Part shown: positions 6,503-13,453 of the stretch, piece by piece | Layout of the letters: each line of letters opens with the position of its first letter | How positions within the stretch are numbered: the first letter of the stretch is position 1 | Assembly (NCBI GenBank): GCA_910586105.1 | Contig: CAJUGU010000106.1 | Coordinates: 1 to 14,248 of the forward strand | Length of the DNA stretch: 14,248 nucleotides | Direction of reading: 5' to 3' | From: an uncultured Eubacteriales bacterium | GTDB lineage: Bacteria > Bacillota > Clostridia > Oscillospirales > Butyricicoccaceae | Notes under the pieces: generated by a model | Told to the model about the DNA's origin: nothing | What the model saw: the letters and a program-made list of their open reading frames with translations, nothing else | The model's database searches: none | Program-made: the position numbers and the translations under genes

Positions 6503-7303
6503 TCAGCCGAGCATGACATCCAGCAGCATCATAACCGCGAATCCGCTGATAATGCCCATCGTCGCAAAATAGGGCTGCTTTTCCTGCTCGCGCTGGCATT
6601 CCGGGATCAATTCGTGCACCGCGACCAGGATCATTGCACCCGCCGCGAACGATAACGCAAACGGCAGGATCGCTTCGACATAAACGACCAGCCACGCCCC
6701 GAGCACACCCGCGATCGGTTCCACGATGCCCGACGCCTGCCCAAGCAGGAAACTGCGGCGGCGCGTGCAGCCTTCCCGGCGCAGCGGCAGAGAGACCGCC
6801 GCCCCTTCGGGAAAGTTTTGCAGCCCAATGCCGATCGCAATGGTAATCGCCCCCATCAGGGATTCCGTACTGGTGATGCCGTTTTTCATCGCGCCGAACG
6901 CCACGCCAACCGCTAACCCTTCCGGAATATTGTGCAGCGTGATCGAAAGCACCAGCATAATGATGCGGCTCAGGCGTTCGTTTGGCTGTCCCTGCGCGCT
7001 GTCCGCCTGCCCGCGTGCGAGCCGCACCGCCTTGTCAGACAGCCACATGAACCCCGCGCCCGCCAGGAACCCGACCGTCGCAACTATGTAAGCCGGAAGC
7101 CCCGCGGCGGCTTCGGCGCGCTCGATCGCCGGCTGCAGCAAGGACCAGAAGCTGGCCGCGATCATGACCCCCGACGCAAAACCCAGCATCAGATTGAGCG
7201 CTTTCGGCGCAGGGGTCTTGAAGAAGACCACCGTCGCAGCGCCCAACGCGGTCATGAGCCACGTCCCCAGCGTCGCGATCAGCGCCATTTCAATGATATT
7301 CAT
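6503..7303 (-). CDS. ZIP family divalent metal transporter
   Basis: The 266-residue membrane protein is a ZIP transporter that moves zinc or another divalent metal into the cytoplasm. The two signature metal-binding helices are visible: HNIPEG at residues 124-129 in the fourth segment and QNFPEG at 162-167 in the fifth. About eight hydrophobic segments can be drawn, with a charged loop near 95-112 between segments three and four. The layout is that of the ZupT-like subgroup, and the protein is full length. The start is supported by GGGAGGTG about seven bases upstream. The metal cannot be told from sequence. It is transcribed alone, divergently from the MATE gene, and ends at a terminator at 6439-6476. 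Confidence 0.93.
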   Translation of the reverse strand: MNIIEMALIATLGTWLMTALGAATVVFFKTPAPKALNLMLGFASGVMIAASFWSLLQPAIERAEAAAGLPAYIVATVGFLAGAGFMWLSDKAVRLARGQADSAQGQPNERLSRIIMLVLSITLHNIPEGLAVGVAFGAMKNGITSTESLMGAITIAIGIGLQNFPEGAAVSLPLRREGCTRRRSFLLGQASGIVEPIAGVLGAWLVVYVEAILPFALSFAAGAMILVAVHELIPECQREQEKQPYFATMGIISGFAVMMLLDVMLG

Positions 7304-7432
7304 GATATCACACCTCCCTGATTAACAGTATATCCCGCGCCGCCGGGATTGGTGCTTGACCAAGGAGCGCCTTCCGATGGAGACGGTACCGGATGCGATC
7401 AAGGCGCGGATTTTAAATGGAACAAAAAATAG

Positions 7433-7449
7433 CCGTTCCCCAACAACGG
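7433..7449 (+). promoter_or_regulatory. Inverted repeat in the MATE promoter, candidate operator
   Basis: CCGTT and AACGG (7433-7437 and 7445-7449) form a 17-base imperfect palindrome ten bases ahead of the -10 box, over the -35 region. A GGAAC / GTTCC repeat (7419-7423, 7435-7439) overlaps it. Such a position fits a repressor of the MarR or TetR type; no such regulator gene is in the window. Confidence 0.35.
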
Positions 7450-7455
7450 AAAACG

Positions 7456-7464
7456 TGCTATAAT
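7456..7464 (+). promoter_or_regulatory. Extended -10 promoter of the MATE gene
   Basis: TGC directly precedes a perfect TATAAT (7459-7464), forming an extended -10 element. No good -35 box stands 17 bases upstream, as is common for this promoter class. Transcription would start near 7471, giving a leader of roughly 100 bases. Confidence 0.65.
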
Positions 7465-7472
7465 CATAGCGT

Positions 7473-7577
7473 ATGCCGGAGGAGAAAGGCGCGCGGCGTC
7501 CTGCCCGCGCCTTCGGGAATATCCGGTATTCCGGCGTTTCAAAAAACGACAGCGGGGCGGGGGAAGGTTCCATATGA
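7473..7577 (+). CDS. Possible leader peptide upstream of the MATE pump
   Basis: A 34-codon frame starts MPEEKGARRPARAFG and stops at TGA 7575-7577, overlapping the ATG of the MATE gene at 7574. Its ATG lies two or three bases from the predicted transcription start, so it would have to be translated almost without a leader. No ribosome binding site is present. The stop/start overlap copies the arrangement seen at the other gene junctions here. The composition is basic and glycine-rich and resembles nothing I know. It may equally be untranslated leader. Confidence 0.25.
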   Translation: MPEEKGARRPARAFGNIRYSGVSKNDSGAGEGSI

Positions 7578-8920
7578 ATCAGGATTTGACACAGGGCCGT
7601 ATCACGCGGACCATGCTGCTGTTTGCATTGCCCATGATCGCGGGCAACCTGCTGCAGCAGACCTACAACGTGGCCGATACGTTGATCGTCGGCCAGTTTT
7701 TAGGCGCGGACGCGTTGGCGGCGGTCGGGTCGGCGTATACGCTGATGACCTTCCTGACCTCGGTCCTGTTGGGGTTATGCATGGGCAGCGGCGTGCTGTT
7801 TTCCATCTGCCAGGGGCAGGGGGATGCCGGCCGGCTGCGCGCCTGCACCGCGACCTCCTTCCTTCTGATCGGAAGCGCGGCGGCGGTGCTCAACCTCACC
7901 GTATTCCTTGCGCTCGACCCCATCCTGCGCTTCCTGAACGCGCCTGCGTCGGTCTACCCGCTGATGCGGGAATACCTTTGGATCGTATTTTGGGGGATCG
8001 GAGCCGCCTTCCTTTCCAATTTCTGCGCGTCGCTGCTGCGTGCGGTCGGGAATTCCACTGCGCCGCTGTTGTTTTTAGCCGTTTCCGCCGTGGGGAATAT
8101 CCTGCTCGACCTGCTGTTCGTGCTCGTGTTCCGGCAGGGCGTGCGGGGCGCGGCGCTTGCGACGGCATTGTCGCAATGGGTATCCGGCGTCGGGCTGCTG
8201 CTGTATACGCTGCGGCGTTCCCCCGAGCTGCGCCCTTCCCGGCAGGATTTCCGCTGGAACCCCGGAGACGTGCGGGAGATCGTGCGGCTGTCGTCGCTCA
8301 CCTGCCTTCAGCAATCGGTGATGAACTTCGGTATTTTGCTGGTGCAGGGACGGGTGAACAGCTTCGGTCCCGCCGTAATGGCGGCGTTCGCGGCGGCGGT
8401 GAAGATCGATTCCTTCGCCTATATGCCCGTTCAGGATTTCGGGAACGCGTTTTCAACCTTCATCGCACAGAATTTCGGCGCACGGAAACAGGATCGCATC
8501 CGGCAGGGGATCCGCAGCGCGGCCTGCTGCTCGCTGGCGTTCTGCGCCGCAATCAGCGCGGGCGTGTTCGTGTTCGCTCGGCCGCTCATGCGGCTGTTCG
8601 TCCGCGCGGAGGAAACGGAGATCCTGGCAATCGGTGTCGGGTATTTGCGCATCGAAGGCTCGTTTTATGCCGCGATCGGCGGATTGTTCCTGCTGTACGG
8701 GCTTTACCGCGCGGTCAGCAGGCCCGGGATGTCGGTGGTGCTGACCGTTATTTCGCTGGGTACGCGGGTCGTGCTGGCGTATGCGCTGTCGGCGATCCCC
8801 GCCGTCGGGGTGACGGGGATCTGGGTATCCGTCCCGATCGGCTGGGCGCTGGCGGATGCGGTCGGCGTGCTGTATTATCGGAAGCACCGGCAGCGGCTGC
8901 TTGGCACGACGGAGCCGTGA
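7574..8920 (+). CDS. MATE family multidrug/sodium efflux pump
   Basis: The 448-residue inner-membrane protein has the length and about twelve membrane segments of the MATE family, in two homologous halves. The opening segment ALPMIAGNLLQQTYNVADTLIVGQFLGADALAAVG is the typical MATE start, and the second half repeats the theme (SSLTCLQQSVMNFGILLVQGRVNSFG, then FSTFIAQNFGARKQDRI). The family exports cationic drugs or metabolites in exchange for sodium or protons. It resembles the NorM/DinF-like clostridial group, but the substrate is not predictable. The ATG at 7574 has GGGGGAAGG upstream. It is a single gene with its own promoter and a candidate operator. No convincing terminator follows. Confidence 0.93.
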   Translation: MNQDLTQGRITRTMLLFALPMIAGNLLQQTYNVADTLIVGQFLGADALAAVGSAYTLMTFLTSVLLGLCMGSGVLFSICQGQGDAGRLRACTATSFLLIGSAAAVLNLTVFLALDPILRFLNAPASVYPLMREYLWIVFWGIGAAFLSNFCASLLRAVGNSTAPLLFLAVSAVGNILLDLLFVLVFRQGVRGAALATALSQWVSGVGLLLYTLRRSPELRPSRQDFRWNPGDVREIVRLSSLTCLQQSVMNFGILLVQGRVNSFGPAVMAAFAAAVKIDSFAYMPVQDFGNAFSTFIAQNFGARKQDRIRQGIRSAACCSLAFCAAISAGVFVFARPLMRLFVRAEETEILAIGVGYLRIEGSFYAAIGGLFLLYGLYRAVSRPGMSVVLTVISLGTRVVLAYALSAIPAVGVTGIWVSVPIGWALADAVGVLYYRKHRQRLLGTTEP

Positions 8921-8990
8921 CGGAAGGAGCTATTTCCGAGCAGCGCCGTCTCACAGCGAAGTCGGATGAAAAAACGCTCTGCTGACAGGT

Positions 8991-9086
8991 CTGTATTCCC
9001 AAGCCCAAAGCGGCGTCTGGACGGCATCTGACGCGGCCATGCTGCGCCGTCTGCCGTCCATCCATCACTTTAGCTTATGAATACAG
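8991..9086. repeat. Nested palindrome, possible miniature mobile element
   Basis: An outer inverted repeat CTGTATTC / GAATACAG (8991-8998 and 9079-9086) encloses a perfect nine-base repeat TGGACGGCA / TGCCGTCCA (9018-9026 and 9052-9060). Inside this, GCGGC / GCTGC (9033-9037 and 9041-9045) closes a CAT loop. There is no T run, so it is a poor intrinsic terminator. The rest of the 8921-9336 gap shows more hairpins but no gene. Confidence 0.5.
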
Positions 9087-9104
9087 GTTCTAAGTCGGAG
9101 GGAG

Positions 9105-9222
9105 GGCTTGTAAAGCCGCTTCGATGAAAAACGACGCAGCGTTTGCGGGTGACGGCTTCGCCGAGAGACAGCGCTGCCGGGCCGCGTTCCGCCGGCAACT
9201 CCCGCAGTCAGCCTTGCGGCTG
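9105..9222. repeat. Chain of short hairpins
   Basis: Four small stems follow each other: GGCTT / AAGCC (9105-9117), CGGC / GCCG with loop TTC (9153-9163), TGCCGG / CCGGCA (9175-9197), and CAGCC / GGCTG with loop TTGC (9209-9222). They lie between the nested palindrome and the hairpin at 9257-9291. The region could be a patchwork of intergenic repeats or a structured RNA. Confidence 0.4.
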
Positions 9223-9256
9223 CCAGCCCCCTCGGCTTGTCAAAGCGGGATTCCAT

Positions 9257-9291
9257 AGGCGCTCCGCGCTTTCTGATGGCGCGGAGCGCCT
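9257..9291 (-). terminator. Strong hairpin after the Bce-like operon
   Basis: AGGCGCTCCGCGC pairs perfectly with GCGCGGAGCGCCT (9257-9269 and 9279-9291), leaving a nine-base loop. It is about 45 bases past the permease stop codon and probably ends or protects that transcript. No T run follows on either strand, so classic intrinsic termination is not certain. Confidence 0.45.
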
Positions 9292-9336
9292 TCCACATGG
9301 AGCATCCCCTGTGCGGAGCGTCGGGTATGCCGGATG

Positions 9337-11550
9337 TTATTCGGCGATTGAATTTTTGAACAACACCCACGTGCTGATGAAATAACAGACCAACAGGATC
9401 GTGAGGATCCCTGCCGTTGCGCCGATTTGCAGCATTAAAGCGTCCGGCCCGATATACGCCGAGATTTCCACCGATACCGTTTGCATAAAATAACCGACTA
9501 TCACCGCCGCGGCGGCTGTCGCGACCACGATCGGAAGTCCGAACCAGACCCCCAGCTGCTTCCATATGAGCTTGTGGATGCGTGCTTCCTCCACGCCCAA
9601 TTTCCGCAATACGGAGAACCGGTATTGGTATTGTCCCGCGTCTAAAAGCTGCTGCAGCGATAAGATCGTCAGGCAAATGACCATGAGCACAATTGCGGCG
9701 TACAGCATCGAAGCCTGTAGGACGAAATTCCCGGCCTTGGTGCTGTTGACTTGCAGGGTACGCAAACGGATTGAAAAGGAAACGCCCGTTTCGGACTGCT
9801 CCGGATAGGCTGCGGCAAAGCATCGTTCCAGTTCCAACGCTTTTGAATAGGAAAGCGTTTCTGCGGTTTTGATATAACGGTTTTGCATGACCGGCAGCAA
9901 TTTTTCGCAGACGTTATCCGGTAATATATAAAGTACATCCGTATAAGAATTGTAGACCGTTTGCCCGATCGGTTCCGTATAAGAAGCGGATTCGGCCAGG
10001 GTCAGCGTCCCGGCGTCTGTAGCCAGGGCGTGGCGCCCGGCAAGGAAGGCGTCCCGTTCTTCGGCAGTCGCGGTGGACTGCCATTGCGTCGTGAATTCGC
10101 CGTCCGATAACGATATGGGTTCAAACCCTAACATTTCGCGGATCCGGTTATAATCGCGCAGCGCGATCGCCACGACCGGGAAATCATATTTGAACCGGTT
10201 GTGAAAAGACGACCTTTCGGGTAGATATAAAGGAAAAGCGCAGTCGTAGGCGGTTTCGATTTCGTGCGCCGCAAGGAATTCCGTGACGGCCGGATAGTCC
10301 GTATGCGGCAAATCTTTTTCTTCATATACGTTGTTGTACCGGGAAAAAATTTGCACGTCGTACATCGACCGGGCATCCAGGTATCCGGAGGCCCAGTTCA
10401 CCAAAACCGGCGCGGTCATGAACAGGACGATCGCCAGCGTGAAGGTCATGCAGATCAGCGTCATGGTTTGAGCGGTCGTATTCAATCGGGAAATGATTTG
10501 CCCGAAAAAGAACAGGTTTTCGTTGCGGTAGCGATGTTCCGGGGAACGTTCCTTCCATGCGGCTATGAAATTTCCGGCCAAACAGATCAGCGCACAGATG
10601 GAGAATAGCAGATCGGCCAAAACGAATACCAGATATTGCCGGATCGTCCCGGAACCCCATGGGATCCAGTATTTGCGGGTGAGCGCGGGCACGTTTGCGG
10701 CGGCGAAAGCATTCAGGAGGGAAAATCCAAACAAGGCGGGGAGCAGCGTATGCGCGCCGGTTTTGCGCCTTCCGATCAGCCACAGGGCGGAGCACAGCAG
10801 GGTCAGGGCGGGAAAGCCGAGGTTCCCATAAATCAGCAGTTTGACGGGCAGGGGCAAACGGGGGTCATAATAAAACCGTGCTTTGCCGATCCCGGAAAGA
10901 AACGCCCAAAACGTGCAGATTTCAAACAGAATGATAACGACCGCGATCCATCGGCTTTTGGGGAGCGCCGGTTCGTTTTTCCGGTCGGCGGCAAGCATAT
11001 CGACGATTTTGGTTTTTCGGATCGTCCGGACGTTCCCGACGCCGACGGCAAGGAAACTGAAAACAAAGAAGCCAGCCGTCCACAGGACGGTGTCCGGAAA
11101 CAGGGTGCAGGACAATCGATAATGCGCCCCGTAGGAGGTCAAAAGCATTGCTGTAATGAATTGCGAACAAACGACGCCGAACGCGATCCCGCAAACGATC
11201 GAAATGCCGCACATGATAAAGGTTTCGGCGAAAAACAGCCGTGCAAGGGTCGTTTGCTCCATGCCCATGACGGCCTGCACGGCAAATTCCTTTTGCCTGC
11301 GCCGCAGCATATACTGGTTGACGAACCGGATCAGAAACAGCAGGCATAAGGTGATCAGGCAGATCGCAAGCTTCATGCCGCCGCCCAGCAGCGTAACGTC
11401 GTAGGCGCTGCCGATGTCCGGCTGATAATATCGGCTGGAAATGGACAGGAACGAATAAAACAGGGCGACGCATATCGTCATGGTTACCAGATAGATCAGG
11501 TAATCCTTCGCGGAGCGCTTCGCGTTTTGAAAGATCTGTTTTGCATACAT
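9337..11550 (-). CDS. BceB/FtsX-type ABC transporter permease
   Basis: The 737-residue membrane protein is the permease of a Bce-type peptide antibiotic resistance transporter. An FtsX-like unit opens the protein (segments around 16-36, 56-78, 108-135, 152-175, then further helices to about 330). One more segment near 365-390 precedes a large extracellular domain of roughly 220 residues (about 395-620), which in this family recognises the peptide or its lipid II target. Three final segments follow, with LRKLGVEEARIHKLIWKQ as the cytoplasmic coupling region. It is somewhat longer than Bacillus BceB. AAAAGGGGG precedes the start, and the ATPase gene ends 15 bases upstream. The coding stretch near 9900-10300 is clearly more AT-rich than the left half of the window. 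The peptide sensed cannot be predicted. Confidence 0.92.
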   Translation of the reverse strand: MYAKQIFQNAKRSAKDYLIYLVTMTICVALFYSFLSISSRYYQPDIGSAYDVTLLGGGMKLAICLITLCLLFLIRFVNQYMLRRRQKEFAVQAVMGMEQTTLARLFFAETFIMCGISIVCGIAFGVVCSQFITAMLLTSYGAHYRLSCTLFPDTVLWTAGFFVFSFLAVGVGNVRTIRKTKIVDMLAADRKNEPALPKSRWIAVVIILFEICTFWAFLSGIGKARFYYDPRLPLPVKLLIYGNLGFPALTLLCSALWLIGRRKTGAHTLLPALFGFSLLNAFAAANVPALTRKYWIPWGSGTIRQYLVFVLADLLFSICALICLAGNFIAAWKERSPEHRYRNENLFFFGQIISRLNTTAQTMTLICMTFTLAIVLFMTAPVLVNWASGYLDARSMYDVQIFSRYNNVYEEKDLPHTDYPAVTEFLAAHEIETAYDCAFPLYLPERSSFHNRFKYDFPVVAIALRDYNRIREMLGFEPISLSDGEFTTQWQSTATAEERDAFLAGRHALATDAGTLTLAESASYTEPIGQTVYNSYTDVLYILPDNVCEKLLPVMQNRYIKTAETLSYSKALELERCFAAAYPEQSETGVSFSIRLRTLQVNSTKAGNFVLQASMLYAAIVLMVICLTILSLQQLLDAGQYQYRFSVLRKLGVEEARIHKLIWKQLGVWFGLPIVVATAAAAVIVGYFMQTVSVEISAYIGPDALMLQIGATAGILTILLVCYFISTWVLFKNSIAE

Positions 11551-11565
11551 CGTAACATCCCCCTT

Positions 11566-12333
11566 TTAACATCCCCGTGCCGGGCCGCCGCCCATCGCGG
11601 TGAGGACGTCCAGCAGCTTTTCAAAAAAAGCTTTGCGGGAATCCCCGCCTTTCCGAAGCTCGGTAAAGACCGCGCCGTCGCGCAGGAACAGGATCCGGTT
11701 GGCATAGCTGGCGGAAAAGGCGTCGTGGGTTACCATCAGGATTGTGGCCTCAAACTGTTCGTTGATGCTCCGAAGGGTGTTCAGCAGCATTTGTGCGGAA
11801 TGGCTGTCGAGCGCCCCGGTCGGCTCGTCGGCAAGAATCAGCTTGGGATGATTGACAAGAGCCCGGGCACAGGCGCAGCGCTGCTTTTGACCGCCGGATA
11901 CTTCATAAGGGTATTGATTTAAAATATCCGTGATATTAAGAGTACCCGCGATCGCGGCGACCCGGCCTTCGACCTCTGCCGCAGGCGTTTGGTTGATCGC
12001 CAAGGCCAGCGCGATGTTTTCGGAAATGGTCAGCGTGTCAAGCAGGTTGAAATCCTGAAAGATGAAGCCGAGGTTTTCCCGGCGGAACCGGGCCAGATCC
12101 TTTTCTTTCAATTCGGTCACGCTGACCCCATCCAAACCGATCTTTCCGGCGCTGACGGTATCGATCGTTGCGATGCAGTTCAGCAGCGTCGTTTTACCGG
12201 AACCGGACGCGCCCATAATGCCAACGAATTCGCCTTCCTGGACGGAAAAACTGATATCCCGGATCGCTTTCGTGATGTTCCCGCGATCCCCGTAATATTT
12301 CTGGATGTGTTCCAGCTTTAAAATTTCATGCAT
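11566..12333 (-). CDS. BceA-type ABC transporter ATPase
   Basis: The 255-residue ATP-binding subunit is complete. Visible motifs are Walker A GASGSGKTT (41-49), the Q-loop IFQDFNLL (91-98), the ABC signature VSGGQKQR (145-152), Walker B LILADEPTGALD (165-176) and the H-loop MVTHD near 201-205. It belongs to the MacB/LolD-like group that pairs with FtsX-type permeases, here the gene directly downstream. It powers removal of a peptide antibiotic from its membrane target and takes part in signalling to the kinase, as known for Bacillus Bce modules. GGAGGTG lies about eight bases before the ATG. A promoter at 12355-12360 and a candidate operator at 12392-12419 lie upstream. The C-terminal tail past residue 230 is family-typical. 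Confidence 0.95.
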   Translation of the reverse strand: MHEILKLEHIQKYYGDRGNITKAIRDISFSVQEGEFVGIMGASGSGKTTLLNCIATIDTVSAGKIGLDGVSVTELKEKDLARFRRENLGFIFQDFNLLDTLTISENIALALAINQTPAAEVEGRVAAIAGTLNITDILNQYPYEVSGGQKQRCACARALVNHPKLILADEPTGALDSHSAQMLLNTLRSINEQFEATILMVTHDAFSASYANRILFLRDGAVFTELRKGGDSRKAFFEKLLDVLTAMGGGPARGC

Positions 12334-12354
12334 AGGGGTTCACCTCCATTTCCG

Positions 12355-12360
12355 ATTATA
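12355..12360 (-). promoter_or_regulatory. -10 box of the ABC transporter operon
   Basis: A perfect TATAAT (12360-12355 on the minus strand) places the transcription start near 12348, about 15 bases before the ATPase start codon. The expected -35 window (12378-12383) reads TACAAA, a weak match, as expected for a promoter that needs an activator. Confidence 0.7.
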
Positions 12361-12391
12361 AAGGATCGCGAAGGCAGTTTGTATCGCGTTT

Positions 12392-12419
12392 CCTTACGAA
12401 GCCCTTACAAAACTGTAAG
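12392..12419 (-). promoter_or_regulatory. Candidate response-regulator binding site
   Basis: On the + strand CCTTAC occurs at 12392-12397 and again at 12403-12408, an 11-base period. The second copy is part of the palindrome CTTACA-AAAC-TGTAAG (12404-12419). Direct repeats one helix turn apart are typical for OmpR-type regulators. The site covers about -44 to -71 of the ABC operon promoter, a position for activation. Confidence 0.6.
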
Positions 12420-12421
12420 AA

Positions 12422-12445
12422 ATGCAGGGCCGGTCAGCCCTGCAT
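12422..12445 (-). terminator. Terminator of the two-component operon
   Basis: ATGCAGGGC pairs with GCCCTGCAT (12422-12430 with 12437-12445) around a six-base loop. On the minus strand TTTCTT follows. The kinase stop codon TGA (12434-12436) lies in the loop, so the last codons form one arm of the hairpin. Confidence 0.7.
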
Positions 12446-13453
12446 CGGATGTATAAAGTCGTTGACATGGAAGGAAAGGCGGAGCGTCGCGCCCTGCCCT
12501 TCGACGGAATCGGCGCGCAGCCCAATGCCGAGCTTGTCGCAAAGCCGTTTGCACAGGTACAGGCCGATACCCGTCGCATTTTGGGCGGCGTTCCGCCCGT
12601 TTTGGCCGGTGAAGCCTTTTTCAAAAATCCGCGGCAGATCGCTGGCGGCAATGCCGATGCCGTTATCCTGCACGCATAAAACGGTTTCGCTGCCCTGCCG
12701 CTCGGTATAAAACCGGATCGTGGGCTGTTCGGAGCGGTATTTGACCGCGTTGGCGATGAGCTGGCTGAGGATGAAGCAGATCCATTTCCCGTCGGAATAA
12801 ACGACGGCGGACGTGTCTTGCAGTTCGATGCGGACGCCGTTTTGCAGCAGCAAATATTTGTTTTCCGCAATCGCCTGATGGATCGCGTCGGACACCTCCA
12901 GCTCCTGCACGAAATGATCCTTTTCGGTATGCTCGCTCCGGGCATAATACAACGCCTGCTCGGTGAACCGGTCGGTTTTTTCCAGTTCGACCAGCAGCGC
13001 CGTCGTCAGCTCGGAGCGGTTGTTCTCACAAAGGAGCTTCATGGCGGTGATCGGCGTTTTGATCTCATGCACCCATTGTTCGATCTGGTCCTTGTATTCC
13101 AGGTGTTCCCGGCGGATCGATTCGATCTCCTCCAGCATCGAACGGCCCGCCAGCTTCAGGATCCGGTAATACACCCAATCGTCGGCGCGTTCGGGCGGCT
13201 GCATGACTTCGTGGATCAGATAGCGTTCTTCGAGCCGTTCGGCGAGCGTCAGAAGACGGTCGAGCGTCGCTTTCCGGCGGCGGTAGGCAAACCAGGAGCA
13301 GGCCGCGAAAACAACCAGCCAAACGGCTGACAGGAGAAGGACGCAGTCATAGGTGTTCCCGTTCGCCCACAGGAACAGCGCGAACGCGGACATGCAAACC
13401 AGATGCAGAGCAAGGCGGGGGAGCTGTTGCAGCCAATAGGTCTTGCCGTTCAT
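12434..13453 (-). CDS. BceS-type intramembrane-sensing histidine kinase
   Basis: The 339-residue kinase has two membrane segments (about 13-30 and 37-57) joined by only a few residues (ANGNTYD), the hallmark of intramembrane-sensing kinases that read the state of a partner ABC permease. A coiled linker leads to the phosphorylation site QWVHEIKTP (H129). The ATPase domain shows the N box LIANAVKYR, the G1 box DNGIGI, an F-type loop FEKGFTG, and the G2 box GIGLYLCKRLCDKLG. The length matches BceS. The ATG at 13453 was chosen because it forms an ATGA overlap with the regulator stop and starts just before the first membrane segment; the frame stays open to 13639, within the regulator gene. No symbol is given since the inducing peptide is unknown. 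Confidence 0.95.
   Translation of the reverse strand: MNGKTYWLQQLPRLALHLVCMSAFALFLWANGNTYDCVLLLSAVWLVVFAACSWFAYRRRKATLDRLLTLAERLEERYLIHEVMQPPERADDWVYYRILKLAGRSMLEEIESIRREHLEYKDQIEQWVHEIKTPITAMKLLCENNRSELTTALLVELEKTDRFTEQALYYARSEHTEKDHFVQELEVSDAIHQAIAENKYLLLQNGVRIELQDTSAVVYSDGKWICFILSQLIANAVKYRSEQPTIRFYTERQGSETVLCVQDNGIGIAASDLPRIFEKGFTGQNGRNAAQNATGIGLYLCKRLCDKLGIGLRADSVEGQGATLRLSFHVNDFIHPMQG

Noticed and set aside
7327..7332. TATACT on the minus strand as -10 of the ZIP gene
   Set aside because: The box is plausible, but no -35 or extended -10 element stands at a suitable distance, so I did not list it as a promoter.
7417..8985. Long + strand frame (about 520 codons) covering the MATE gene
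   Set aside because: It is a GC-rich shadow frame: no domain is recognisable, composition is arginine/alanine-heavy, and the MATE frame at 7574-8920 has clear family motifs and a ribosome binding site.
8921..8985. Terminator directly after the MATE gene
   Set aside because: CGGAA / TTCCG pairing exists but is short and without a T run; the six A residues at 8969-8974 would serve the other strand and no stem precedes them there.
9065..9256. Minus-strand frame starting MESRFDKPRGLAAARL, ending CIHKLK
   Set aside because: It runs through the hairpin chain and into the nested palindrome, has only a weak GGAG in a stem ahead of it, and its basic composition looks like translated repeat DNA. I treat the region as non-coding repeats.
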